DNA of 64,000 bases from Aldehydirespirator sp965203635 (GCA_965203635.1 OZ241903.1:1798001-1862000); one strand, 5' to 3'. Numbered from the stretch's first letter, positions 53,856-61,694 are shown. Program-made: numbers and translations. The notes: generated from the sequence alone by a model not told the origin.

Positions 53856-54974
53856 GTGTCGCTGGCCGAGCTCATAATCGACCTCCAGTTCAAGGGTCTG
53901 CGGATCAACGCCCCCTTCGAGCGCCGGCCCGGCGGGGCCGGCCCCTCCGACGCGGGGATGGTCTGGATCGAGGGAACCGCGGTCACTGTCCCGGTGGACG
54001 CCTCCTTCGTGGCCGGCTCGCCCTACTCGCTGGAGCCCGAGGACGTCGGGTTCGGCATCTACGCCGACGGGGTCCGCCTCGCCGGAGCGGCTCCGGCCGA
54101 CCGGCCCCGCTTCTACGGGCTCACCACCGACGACGGCGTCCCGTACTGGCATCTGGCCCTCATGCACCTCGACTCGCTGGCCAGCACCGTCCTGCAGACC
54201 TGCGCCTACTGGGGCAACGAGGATCAGTGCCGCTTCTGCGGCATCGGCGTGTCGCTGGCCTCGGGCAGCACCGTGCTGGTGAAGCGGCCGGCGCAGCTGG
54301 CCGAGGTGGCGGTGGCGGCCAAGGAGCTGGACGGAGCGGTGGACATCACCCTGACCACCGGCTCCACCTACGGCCGCGACAAGGGAGCCCTCTATGTGGC
54401 CAAGTGCGGGGAGGCCATGAAGGAGTCATCGGGTCTCCCGGTGGAGGTGCAGTTCGAGCCGCCCGACGACCTGAGCGTGATCGATGCGGTCGCCGACCGG
54501 GGCATCGACTCAGTGGGGATCCACATCGAGACCTTCGACCCGGCGGTGCTGGAGTGGGTCGCGCCCCCCAAGTACCGCACCGGCATCGAGCGGTACTTCG
54601 AGACCTGGGAGTACGCCGTCGAGCGCTTCGGCGAGGGCCAGGTCTCCAGCTACGTGATCCTGGGCATGGGAGAGGACCCCGACCTGATCGTGGAGGGCTG
54701 CCGGCGGGCGGCCGACATCGGCGTGTATCCCTTCATCGTGCCGCTGCGGCCCGTGCCCGGCTCCCTCATGGGCGACTGGCTGCCGCCGTCATCCGACTAC
54801 GTTGAGAACGTCGCCCGCAAGGTCGCCCCGTACCTGGTGGAGCGAGGCTTGACCGCGGACCTGGTCGCCGCGGGCTGCGCCCGCTGCCAGGCCTGCTCGC
54901 CGGTCGGGGCGATGGAGCGGGAGTTGCAGGCACCCGAGGGCCGGAACCTGATTCCGGTGCGAGCAGCGGGCTGA
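53856..54974 (+). CDS. MSMEG_0568-type radical SAM protein
   Basis: A 372-residue member of the MSMEG_0568 family (NitD of Nit1C clusters). The cluster-binding Cys are spaced Cys116-x8-Cys-x2-Cys (CAYWGNEDQCRFC), not the usual x3-x2. A TIM-barrel with LTTGSTYGRD, GIHIETFDP and PLRPVPGS follows, and a second C-terminal Cys group (GCARCQACSPVGA) may hold an extra cluster. The reaction is unknown. GTG start; GATAGGAAT lies upstream. It is followed 5 nt later by its usual partner acetyltransferase. Confidence 0.85.
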   Translation: MSLAELIIDLQFKGLRINAPFERRPGGAGPSDAGMVWIEGTAVTVPVDASFVAGSPYSLEPEDVGFGIYADGVRLAGAAPADRPRFYGLTTDDGVPYWHLALMHLDSLASTVLQTCAYWGNEDQCRFCGIGVSLASGSTVLVKRPAQLAEVAVAAKELDGAVDITLTTGSTYGRDKGALYVAKCGEAMKESSGLPVEVQFEPPDDLSVIDAVADRGIDSVGIHIETFDPAVLEWVAPPKYRTGIERYFETWEYAVERFGEGQVSSYVILGMGEDPDLIVEGCRRAADIGVYPFIVPLRPVPGSLMGDWLPPSSDYVENVARKVAPYLVERGLTADLVAAGCARCQACSPVGAMERELQAPEGRNLIPVRAAG

Positions 54975-54979
54975 TCGCG

Positions 54980-55573
54980 GTGGGCGTGAACGCTCCGATC
55001 GGGAAGGCCGATTCGCCGTTGAGGCCCTCGGAGCGGATCGTGTGCTGGCGGGCTGTCACTCCGTCCGCCAAGAGCTGGCACATGCGCATCCGCCACCGCA
55101 TCTTCGTCGAGGAGCAGCGGGTCATCCCCTTCACCGACGTCGACGACTGGGATCGCGACCCCGACACCGTCCACGTTCTGGCGGGACGGGGGTCGGCGGC
55201 GATCGGCACCGTGCGGCTGTACCGCACCGACACCGCCGGCCGCTGGAAGGGCGACCGGCTGGCCGTACTGTCCGGGCACCGGGCCGGCATCGTGGGCATG
55301 CGGCTCGTGCGGTTCGCAGTGTCCACCGCCGCCGCAGCCGGCGGCGATGTGATGGACGCCTTCGTCCAGCTTCAGAACGTCAACTTCTTCGAGAGGCTCG
55401 GCTGGGAGCACAACGGACCGCCCGTCTCCTACTACGGCCTGCCCCACCAGCCCATGACGTTCGAGCTCTCCCGAGCCCGCAACCTGGCCGAGAGCGAGAT
55501 TCCCGACGACGCCTGCCTGCGCCTGCCCGCGGCTCGGGACGCACCCAGCCCGCTGCTGGTCACGATGTCCTAA
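54980..55573 (+). CDS. MSMEG_0567/Sll0786-type N-acetyltransferase
   Basis: GNAT protein of 197 residues (NitE of Nit1C clusters). Segments HMRIRHRIFVEEQRVI, GIVGMRLVRFAVSTAAAAGGD and NVNFFERLGWEHNGPP carry the acetyl-CoA site and C-terminal motif B. GTG at 54980, with another GTG two codons later. Acceptor unknown; co-occurrence with the radical SAM protein is a hallmark of the cluster. Confidence 0.85.
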   Translation: MGVNAPIGKADSPLRPSERIVCWRAVTPSAKSWHMRIRHRIFVEEQRVIPFTDVDDWDRDPDTVHVLAGRGSAAIGTVRLYRTDTAGRWKGDRLAVLSGHRAGIVGMRLVRFAVSTAAAAGGDVMDAFVQLQNVNFFERLGWEHNGPPVSYYGLPHQPMTFELSRARNLAESEIPDDACLRLPAARDAPSPLLVTMS

Positions 55574-55599
55574 GACTTGCACGAGACTTGCACGGATCG

Positions 55600-57006
55600 A
55601 TGGGTGCAATAGAGCTGCCCGAACAGATCGCGGTCGTCAACATCGGGCTTGAGCGGTTCGAGACGGCCGTCCGCGACCAGGGCGCGCCCGCGGTGGGGGT
55701 TGACTGGCGCATCCCGGCCGGTGGTGACACCGAGGCGGTGGCCGCACTGGCCAGACTGCTGGGCCCGGCCTCAGACCGGGTCGACGCGGCCAACGCCGAA
55801 GTGATCGACCGCCTCGACCGGGGTGTACCGATGCTCCTCGGCGTCGAGACGGCGAGCGCGGTCATCTCCGGTCTCGAGCCGGGCACGATCCTTCACTGCG
55901 GTCCGCCCATCGGCTGGTCCGAGATGTGCGACCCGCTCCAGCGCTCGGTCCGCGCCGCGGTGATGGCCGAGGGGTGGGCCCCGGACCGCGACGCGGCCGA
56001 CCGCATGCTGAACGCCGGCGAGATCCGGCTCGAGGCGGCCAACGAGCACTCCACGGTGGTGCCCATGGCCAGCGCCATCGGGCCCGGCGCCCCCGTGTAC
56101 GTGGTGTCGGTCGACGCGGGCGGCACCACGGCCTACGCCAGCCTCAACCAGGGCTCGGGGGCCGTCCCGTGGTTCGGGGTGGACTCCGGCGCGGCCGTCG
56201 AGCGCCTCAGGTTCCTGCGTGACGCACTCGCCCCCGTCCTGGCCCGGGCCCTCGACGGGGCCGGCCCCATCGACGTCTTCTCGCTGGCCGCCCAGGGCGT
56301 GGCCATGGGCGACGACGTCCACATGCGGGTCCAGGCCACCACCAATCTCCTGCTGCGCGACCTGCTCCCGCATCTGGTCCGGGCCGGTACCGGCAGGATC
56401 GGCGAGGCAGCCGACTTCCTGAGCACCAACCACCTGATGTTCCTCAACATCGCCATGGCGGGCGCCCGCGCCCTCACCGAGTGGGCCGGCCAGGTGCCGG
56501 ATTCAAGCATCGTCACCACTATGGCCCGCAACGGAACTACCTACGGCATCCGTCTGGCCGGCGACTCCGAGTGGCACATCGCGGCGGCGCCGCCGGTGCA
56601 GGACGCCCTGTACTACCCGGGCCAGGGACCGGACACCAGCGCCCCCGACATCGGCGACAGCGCCGTGCTGGAGCTGGTGGGCCTCGGCGGGGCGGCCGCG
56701 GCCAACTCGCCCGCGGTGGCCGGCTTCCTCGGGGGCAGGATGGCCGACGCCGCCGCGGTCACCGCGGCCATGAGCCGGATCTGTGCCGGCACCAGCACCC
56801 GGCTCCGGCTGCCCGTCCTCGACAACTCCGGCACGCCGCTGGGCGTCGACGTCCGGCGGGTGGTCGAAAGCTCCATAACACCGGCAGTGAACACCGGGAT
56901 CGTCCACGTCTCCGACGGATCCGGCCAGGTGGGCGCCGGCGTCGCCCGCGCCCCCATCGAGTGCTTCCGGCAGGCCCTGCTCAACCTCGACCGCCGGCTG
57001 TCGTAA
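55600..57006 (+). CDS. allG: DUF1116/AllG family protein (oxamate carbamoyltransferase subunit homologue)
   Basis: A 468-residue DUF1116 protein (E. coli YlbE/AllG): VVNIGLERF, VGVDWRIPAGGD, GEIRLEAANEHSTVVPMA, AAQGVAMGDDVHMRVQATTN, MARNGTTYGIRL and FLGGRMADAA are family blocks. AllG works with AllF and AllH. The N-terminus begins at ATG 55600 after a short direct repeat (GACTTGCACGAGACTTGCACG, last 20 nt before it). Lying after the Nit1C-type pair, it links the two gene sets in one transcription unit. Confidence 0.85.
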   Translation: MGAIELPEQIAVVNIGLERFETAVRDQGAPAVGVDWRIPAGGDTEAVAALARLLGPASDRVDAANAEVIDRLDRGVPMLLGVETASAVISGLEPGTILHCGPPIGWSEMCDPLQRSVRAAVMAEGWAPDRDAADRMLNAGEIRLEAANEHSTVVPMASAIGPGAPVYVVSVDAGGTTAYASLNQGSGAVPWFGVDSGAAVERLRFLRDALAPVLARALDGAGPIDVFSLAAQGVAMGDDVHMRVQATTNLLLRDLLPHLVRAGTGRIGEAADFLSTNHLMFLNIAMAGARALTEWAGQVPDSSIVTTMARNGTTYGIRLAGDSEWHIAAAPPVQDALYYPGQGPDTSAPDIGDSAVLELVGLGGAAAANSPAVAGFLGGRMADAAAVTAAMSRICAGTSTRLRLPVLDNSGTPLGVDVRRVVESSITPAVNTGIVHVSDGSGQVGAGVARAPIECFRQALLNLDRRLS

Positions 57007-57024
57007 ATCCCGGTCGCCGCTCGC

Positions 57025-57657
57025 TCAGGTGGGTCTCAGCGCGGTCCACACCGCCCGTGCCGGCTGCCGGGTGGGGTTGCGCCAGCGGTGCTCGTGGTCG
57101 GTCCGGAAGTGGATCGAGTCTCCCCTGCGCAGCTGGAAGGTCTGACCGGAGACGTCGACGTCGAGCCGCCCCGACAGCATGTGGATCAGCTCCTCGCCCG
57201 CGTGGCGCAGCGGGGAGTCGCCGCTGTCCGCGCCGGGCGCGACCTCCGCTACGGCGGTGGCCACGAAGTACTGGCCGTAGGGACCGGAGATCCCCTCCAG
57301 GGTGAGGCCTTCATGGGGTGTGTAGATCGACCGGCGCTCGGCGGCGGGGGTGAAGACCACGTAGGGCGGCGACTCCAGCTCCTCGTCCACGAAGTACGCC
57401 ACCGGCTGCTCGAGTGCCGCGGCCAGCTTCAGCAGGGTGGTGATGGTGGGCACCATCGTGCCCTGCTCCACCTTGTGGATGGCCGCGGTCGACACGTCGG
57501 AACGGTCGGCGAGCTGCTGCAGCGACAGGTTCCACTGCTTGCGAAGGTGCCGGATCTTGGGCCCGATCGAGTTCACAACCGCGCTCAGCGTCTCGCCGCT
57601 GACATGGTTGGGCCGCTCGTCTGCTCCGCCCAGGCTGGCCGCCGCCTGGCGAGTCAT
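57025..57657 (-). CDS. XRE family regulator with C-terminal cupin domain
   Basis: A 210-residue regulator: residues ~25-80 are a helix-turn-helix (IRHLRKQWNLSLQQLADRSDVS and AIHKVEQG), residues ~130-205 a cupin that binds a small ligand (ELIHMLSGRLDVDV, GDSIHFRTDHEHRWRNP). This is the usual local regulator type for amino-acid, amine or nitrile catabolism. ATG 57657 has GGAGGA upstream, which rules out the longer form starting at 57747. Divergent from osmC; the gap contains the TATAGT element, so autoregulation is likely. Best candidate controller of the nitrile locus. Confidence 0.85.
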   Translation of the reverse strand: MTRQAAASLGGADERPNHVSGETLSAVVNSIGPKIRHLRKQWNLSLQQLADRSDVSTAAIHKVEQGTMVPTITTLLKLAAALEQPVAYFVDEELESPPYVVFTPAAERRSIYTPHEGLTLEGISGPYGQYFVATAVAEVAPGADSGDSPLRHAGEELIHMLSGRLDVDVSGQTFQLRRGDSIHFRTDHEHRWRNPTRQPARAVWTALRPT

Positions 57658-57699
57658 GTCTCCTCCACCGGGCGTGCATCCTAGACCCACGGCCTTTCG

Positions 57700-57729
57700 C
57701 TTGTGATCTAGCGGTGTCGTATAGTTGAC
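57700..57729 (+). promoter_or_regulatory. Shared promoter-like element between the regulator and osmC
   Basis: A 30-bp element with TATAGT at 57720-57725, 21 of 30 positions equal to 51412-51441. It lies 33 nt before the osmC GTG and 43 nt before the XRE start on the other strand. Confidence 0.6.
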
Positions 57730-57761
57730 GGGCCGCGCAACTTCCAAGAGGACGACCCGCC

Positions 57762-58157
57762 GTGAGCTCCCCGACCCTTACCGTCTCGGCCCGGTGGCTC
57801 GGCGCCTACCGCTGCGACGTGTCCTCGGGCGACTTCACGATCCCGGTGGACGAGCCCACCAAGTACGGAGGGACCAACCAGGGTCCCCAGCCGACCGAGC
57901 TCCTGCTGGCCGCGCTGTCGTCGTGCTTCACCCTCGCGGTGGCCCACGCGGCCGGCAAGCGGGGCATCGAGCTGTCCCACCTCGAGGTGGAGGTGACCGG
58001 CACCTACGACGGCCCCAGCTTCTCGGCCCTCGAGATCCGGGTCGACGTCGACTGCGACGACGCCGTCAAGGACCGGCTGCTGGAGGCCGCGGCGCGCGTC
58101 TGCTACGTGTCCAACACCATTCGCAACACTCCGGAGATGTCGGTGCGGGCCGTGTGA
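57762..58157 (+). CDS. OsmC family protein
   Basis: A 131-residue OsmC/Ohr-fold protein. The two catalytic Cys of peroxide-reducing members are present as SSCFTL (LLLAALSSCFTLAVAHAAG) and CYVSNTI. It could reduce organic peroxides or act on thiol adducts, here perhaps protecting the oxidised-Cys metal site or handling cyanide-derived thiol products (inference). GTG start with AGAGGA upstream; shares a promoter type with nitrile hydratase. Confidence 0.8.
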   Translation: MSSPTLTVSARWLGAYRCDVSSGDFTIPVDEPTKYGGTNQGPQPTELLLAALSSCFTLAVAHAAGKRGIELSHLEVEVTGTYDGPSFSALEIRVDVDCDDAVKDRLLEAAARVCYVSNTIRNTPEMSVRAV

Positions 58158-58199
58158 GGGATGCGGGTCCTCGACGGGCGCGCGAAGGTCGGGCGCGGC

Positions 58200-58263
58200 T
58201 TGACACTTGCCCGGCGTCGGCTTTAGGTTCCGATACGCAGTTATCTCATCCGATACGTCGGGT
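58200..58263 (+). promoter_or_regulatory. Promoter and putative operator before the FAD-dependent reductase gene
   Basis: TTGACA (58200-58205), 18-nt spacer, TAGGTT (58224-58229), then the operator-like block 58244-58263 shared with 53177-53196. CGATACG occurs twice (58230 and 58250). Confidence 0.6.
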
Positions 58264-58311
58264 GGAGTCTTGGCTCAAGGAGCCGGGAGGTCTGGTGACG
58301 AAAGGGTCACG

Positions 58312-59634
58312 ATGCGGATAGCGGTAATCGGCGGGGGCGCTGCAGGCATCGGCGCCGCCGGCGCGGCCAAGGGGATCGATCCGGACGCCGAGGTGGTGGT
58401 CTACACCGCGGACACCGATGTGGCCTACAGCCCCTGTGGCATCCCCTATGTCCACGGCAAGGAGATCGACTCCTTCGACCGGCTCTTCCTGGCCACCAAG
58501 GAGCAGTACGTCGCCACCGGCATCGACGTCCACTACGAGACGACGGTGGAGTCGATCGACCCGAAGGCTCGCACCCTTGCCGTGGCGGGTGAGGGCGAGG
58601 TGTCCTACGACCGGCTGGTGATCGCCACCGGGTGGAACTACGCCAAGGTGGACGTCCCCGGAGCCGACCTCGGCGACATCTACGAGGTCAAGTACATCCG
58701 GGAGGCCATGGAGTGGGACAAGCGCCTCGATTCCTGCCAATCGGCGGTGGTGGTCGACGCCGGTCTCGTGGCCATGGAGATGGTTGCGGCCCTGTGCCAC
58801 CGGGGGATCAAGTGCACTGTCGTGGATCCCGCGCCCTGGCCCATGGCCGACGTGCTCGACCCCGACATCGCCGAGCCGGTGCGCCAGGCCTGGGAGGACG
58901 CCGGAGTCGACATGCAGTGGGGCAACCGGGTCACCGCCTTCCGGGGCGACGGGACGGTGAGCAGCGTCGAGACTGAGCAGGGCCGCATAGAGGCCGACCT
59001 CGTCATCGTCGGCACCCACAAGGTGCCCAACAACCCGCTGGCCGCGGCGGCCGGCCTCGAACTGGGCTCGACCGGCGGCCTGATCGTCGACTCGAGGATG
59101 CATACCTCGGACCCCAACATCTACGCCGCGGGGGACTGCACCGAGATCCCCCACGGGGTCTCCGACATCCCGATCCAGGGGCTGACCGGCTCCCACGCCT
59201 ACTCCCAGGGCAAGACGGCCGGCACCAACGCCGCCGGCGGGACCCGCCACTACCGGCCGGTGTTCGTGCCGTGGGGGCTGCTGGCCGGCGAGTGGATGAT
59301 CGGCGGGGTGTCCTTCGGTGAGACGTTGGCCACTGCGCTGGGCATCCAGCATGTGGTGGGCAAGGCCCAGGGCATCACCCGGGCCCGCTACTACCCGGGC
59401 GTCAGGCCCATCACCGTGAAGCTCCTGGCCGAGCCGGGGTCGCTGCGGCTCATCGGGGCCCAGATGATCGGAGGCGAGGGGATCAAGGAGCGGGCGGACT
59501 TCCTGGCCATGGCGGTCCGGGTCGGCCTCACCGTGGAGGAGTTGGCCACCATGGAGAACGTGTACTCGCCTGCCATCGGCGCGCTCAACGAGCCGATCTC
59601 CGTGGCCGCCCAGAACCTGCTGGCCGGGCTGTAG
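58312..59634 (+). CDS. FAD-dependent pyridine nucleotide-disulfide oxidoreductase (CoA-disulfide reductase/NADH oxidase type)
   Basis: A 440-residue flavoprotein: FAD motif VIGGGAAGIGAAG, a single redox Cys in YSPCGIPYV (residue ~42, as in CoA-disulfide reductase and NADH oxidases), the NAD site (SAVVVDAGLVAMEMVAAL, with a changed first Gly), and GDCTEIPHGV. Electron donor is probably NADH; acceptor unknown. In Nit1C clusters a different flavoprotein is present, so this is a local substitute at best. ATG 58312 has AAAGGG upstream. Confidence 0.85.
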   Translation: MRIAVIGGGAAGIGAAGAAKGIDPDAEVVVYTADTDVAYSPCGIPYVHGKEIDSFDRLFLATKEQYVATGIDVHYETTVESIDPKARTLAVAGEGEVSYDRLVIATGWNYAKVDVPGADLGDIYEVKYIREAMEWDKRLDSCQSAVVVDAGLVAMEMVAALCHRGIKCTVVDPAPWPMADVLDPDIAEPVRQAWEDAGVDMQWGNRVTAFRGDGTVSSVETEQGRIEADLVIVGTHKVPNNPLAAAAGLELGSTGGLIVDSRMHTSDPNIYAAGDCTEIPHGVSDIPIQGLTGSHAYSQGKTAGTNAAGGTRHYRPVFVPWGLLAGEWMIGGVSFGETLATALGIQHVVGKAQGITRARYYPGVRPITVKLLAEPGSLRLIGAQMIGGEGIKERADFLAMAVRVGLTVEELATMENVYSPAIGALNEPISVAAQNLLAGL

Positions 59635-59650
59635 GGCCGAACGCGACGTC

Positions 59651-59911
59651 ATGGGATTCTCTCAGTGGCTCCGCTCCAACTCGGAGCACTACCTGGCCAT
59701 CGACGCCCAGCAGCGTGTCGGCGCCCGCTACGGCGCGAGGATGCCGGAGAAGGCCCGCGGCCTGCGGGAGATCTTCTGGAGGCACGTGTTCACCCCGGCC
59801 TACCGCCTGCTGCCCTGGGGCCTCCGGCGGCGTGCCATCGCGGCCCTGCCGGGCTCCCACCGCAAGGAGTGGCCCATCCGCTCCGGCCGGCCCCAGGGAC
59901 CGGCCGTCTGA
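59651..59911 (+). CDS. Small basic hypothetical protein
   Basis: An 86-residue Arg-rich protein (WLRSNSEHYLAIDAQQRVG, WRHVFTPAYRLLPWGLRRR) that I do not recognise. It has one amphipathic, Trp-containing stretch and no signal peptide. It lies 16 nt after the flavoprotein gene, so it is probably co-transcribed. Codon pattern looks genuine (G/C in third positions). Confidence 0.55.
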   Translation: MGFSQWLRSNSEHYLAIDAQQRVGARYGARMPEKARGLREIFWRHVFTPAYRLLPWGLRRRAIAALPGSHRKEWPIRSGRPQGPAV

Positions 59912-59997
59912 GATACGGCAAGCATCGATCCACTACAGCAACCAATACAGCAACGACTTACACAACCACAAGAACCCACAACAGCAAGGAGGCAACC
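59912..59997 (+). promoter_or_regulatory. A/C-rich, G-poor 5' leader
   Basis: The segment 59930-59990 is almost free of G and T (ACAACCACAAGAACCCACAA and similar), in sharp contrast to the surrounding GC-rich DNA, and ends in an AAGGAGG ribosome site. It looks like an unstructured leader for strong translation. No hairpin or promoter is evident. Confidence 0.45.
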
Positions 59998-60486
59998 ATG
60001 CCCAAGACAGTGACCATCCCGCCGCCCCAGGAAGGCGACGTGATGCACAACATCGAGGAGAAGATCTTCCCCGACTACAAGGCCGATGAGGGCGACCAGG
60101 CGTACGTGTTCATGCACACGGTGCCCTTCGAGGGCTCGGTCGGCCTGGTGAACATGCTCACCGCCACCCGCCTGCAGCGCAAGGGCTTCAAGCTGACGTT
60201 CGTGCTGTACGGCCCGGCCGTGCTCATGGCCAACGCCGCCCGGGGCTACCCGGCGGTGGGCCAGGAGGGCTTCCCCGGCAACCTCGGGTACAACCGCCAG
60301 CTCCAGACCCTCATCAACGAGGGCGCCACCGTCTACTGCTGCCGCTTCGCCATGGGCGCGCTGTACGGCATGCGCGAGGACGACGTCATGGAGGGCGTGA
60401 CCCCGTTCAACCCGCTCGACGTCCTGGACGCCAACATCCAGGCCTGGCGCGACAAGGCGCTGGTCCTCTCCACCTGGACGCTGTGA
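59998..60486 (+). CDS. MSMEG_0572/Sll0783-type nitrogen-starvation response protein
   Basis: A 162-residue protein of the MSMEG_0572/Sll0783 family (NitB of Nit1C clusters). It has a DsrE-like look: AYVFMHTVPFEGSVGLVNMLTA, KLTFVLYGPAV, INEGATVYCCRFAMGALYG with paired Cys, and NPLDVLDANIQAWRD. Biochemical role unknown; Sll0783 is strongly induced by nitrogen starvation in cyanobacteria. Perfect AAGGAGG ribosome site and unusual leader suggest high expression. Confidence 0.85.
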   Translation: MPKTVTIPPPQEGDVMHNIEEKIFPDYKADEGDQAYVFMHTVPFEGSVGLVNMLTATRLQRKGFKLTFVLYGPAVLMANAARGYPAVGQEGFPGNLGYNRQLQTLINEGATVYCCRFAMGALYGMREDDVMEGVTPFNPLDVLDANIQAWRDKALVLSTWTL

Positions 60487-60521
60487 CCTAGACCTAACCC
60501 GGCGCGGCTACGGTCGCGCCG

Positions 60522-61349
60522 ATGGCCTCCACCGCTCCGACCGCGGCACCTCTCCGGCGCGCCCTGCGGGGACGGGCGCCCGGGCTGCGGGCGGAGCGGG
60601 CCTTGTGGGACTCCGGCGCCCGGGTGGTGGCGGGCGTTGACGAGGTGGGTCGAGGTTCCTGGGCCGGGCCGCTGACGGTGGCGGCCGTGGTCGCCGATCC
60701 CGACCGGCGCATCTACAAGGTGCGCGACTCCAAGATGCTCACCGCGGCCGAACGCGAGACGCTGCACGACCGCATACGGGCTTGGGCCCGGGCGGTTTCG
60801 GTCGGCCATGCCACCGTCGACGAGTGCACCGAACTTGGTATGGCCGACGCCCAGCGCCTGGCCGCCCGGCGTGCCATCGACGGGCTGAGTCTCAATGTGG
60901 ACCACGTGCTGGTGGACGGGAAGTGGGACTTCCTGGCCCCACCCGGAGACTCCGACAAGGGTGACGAGACACGCGACGGCAGGCCCGGCGTCACCACCAT
61001 CGTGCGGGGCGACGCGTCCAGCCTGTCGATAGCGGCCGCGTCGGTGGTGGCCAAGGTGACCCGCGACCGCCTCATGGTCGCCGCCGCGGAGCGCTACCCG
61101 GCCTACTGGTTCGCGTCCAACAAGGGCTACCCCTGCCCCCGCCACATCGCCGCGCTGGCCGCGTGGGGTCCGTGCGCCATCCACCGCCGCCGCTGGGTGT
61201 TCATGGACGACCTGCGCTGGAGCGGCGTCCCCCGCGTCCTACCTGAGCCGGAGGACGCTCACCCGCAGCTGTTCGACGAAATTGATGACGAAACCGCCCC
61301 TATACGTCCAATATCGGCATCAATTTCGGGAGGGGGCGGGCCGCTGTAG
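60522..61349 (+). CDS. rnhB: Ribonuclease HII
   Basis: Removes RNA from RNA-DNA hybrids, 275 residues. The catalytic acids are in GVDEVGRGSWAGP (Asp, Glu), DGKWDF and the Asp of KVTRDRLM. It is longer than usual because of an N-terminal extension and a C-terminal tail (EIDDETAPIRPISAS) encoded by palindromic repeat R2. TACGGT ends 7 nt before the ATG, a leaderless pattern. Confidence 0.9.
   Translation: MASTAPTAAPLRRALRGRAPGLRAERALWDSGARVVAGVDEVGRGSWAGPLTVAAVVADPDRRIYKVRDSKMLTAAERETLHDRIRAWARAVSVGHATVDECTELGMADAQRLAARRAIDGLSLNVDHVLVDGKWDFLAPPGDSDKGDETRDGRPGVTTIVRGDASSLSIAAASVVAKVTRDRLMVAAAERYPAYWFASNKGYPCPRHIAALAAWGPCAIHRRRWVFMDDLRWSGVPRVLPEPEDAHPQLFDEIDDETAPIRPISASISGGGGPL
61278..61327. repeat. 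Dispersed palindromic repeat, family R2, copy 2
   Basis: Perfect 10-bp arms GAAATTGATG/CATCAATTTC with a 30-nt interior nearly identical to 19351-19397. It is inside the 3' end of rnhB and codes for part of its tail. Confidence 0.75.
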
Positions 61350-61361
61350 CCTGCAGTCGCC

Positions 61362-61694
61362 ATGGGCCAGCCCGTCACCTTCCTGCGCACCTCGTCGCCG
61401 AGGCCCGGCCTCGTGCGCTTCGAGTTGAACCGGACCGTCACCGGTATGGGCCACGAGCGCTACCGGGCCGGCCAGGAGATCATCGGCGACCGTCCCTGCG
61501 ACGAGCTGGCCCGCCGGATGCTGGCCACCGGCCGGCTGTCGTCGCTGCACATGCACGGCTCGGTGATCACCGCCGAACTCGCCGGCGCCGACGACTCCGG
61601 CCTGGGCGACGTGATCGCCAGCCTCTATACCTACTACGTGCCCGGCGTCGAGATCCCCAGCGACGAAGAACTCATAGCCCTCGTGGAAGGCTGA
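61362..61694 (+). CDS. Hypothetical protein, weakly Nfu-N-terminal-like
   Basis: A 110-residue protein. The order PGLVRFELNRTVTGMGHERYRAG, LARRMLATGRLSSLHMHGSVIT, and a final LYTYYVPG resembles the N-terminal domain of Nfu/NifU scaffold proteins, but that match is weak and no CxxC is present. ATG lies 12 nt after rnhB, so co-transcription is likely. Confidence 0.5.
   Translation: MGQPVTFLRTSSPRPGLVRFELNRTVTGMGHERYRAGQEIIGDRPCDELARRMLATGRLSSLHMHGSVITAELAGADDSGLGDVIASLYTYYVPGVEIPSDEELIALVEG

Noticed and set aside
57658..57747. Longer form of the XRE regulator starting at 57747
   Set aside because: The extension would cross the shared promoter element and osmC control region; ATG 57657 has a perfect GGAGGA site.
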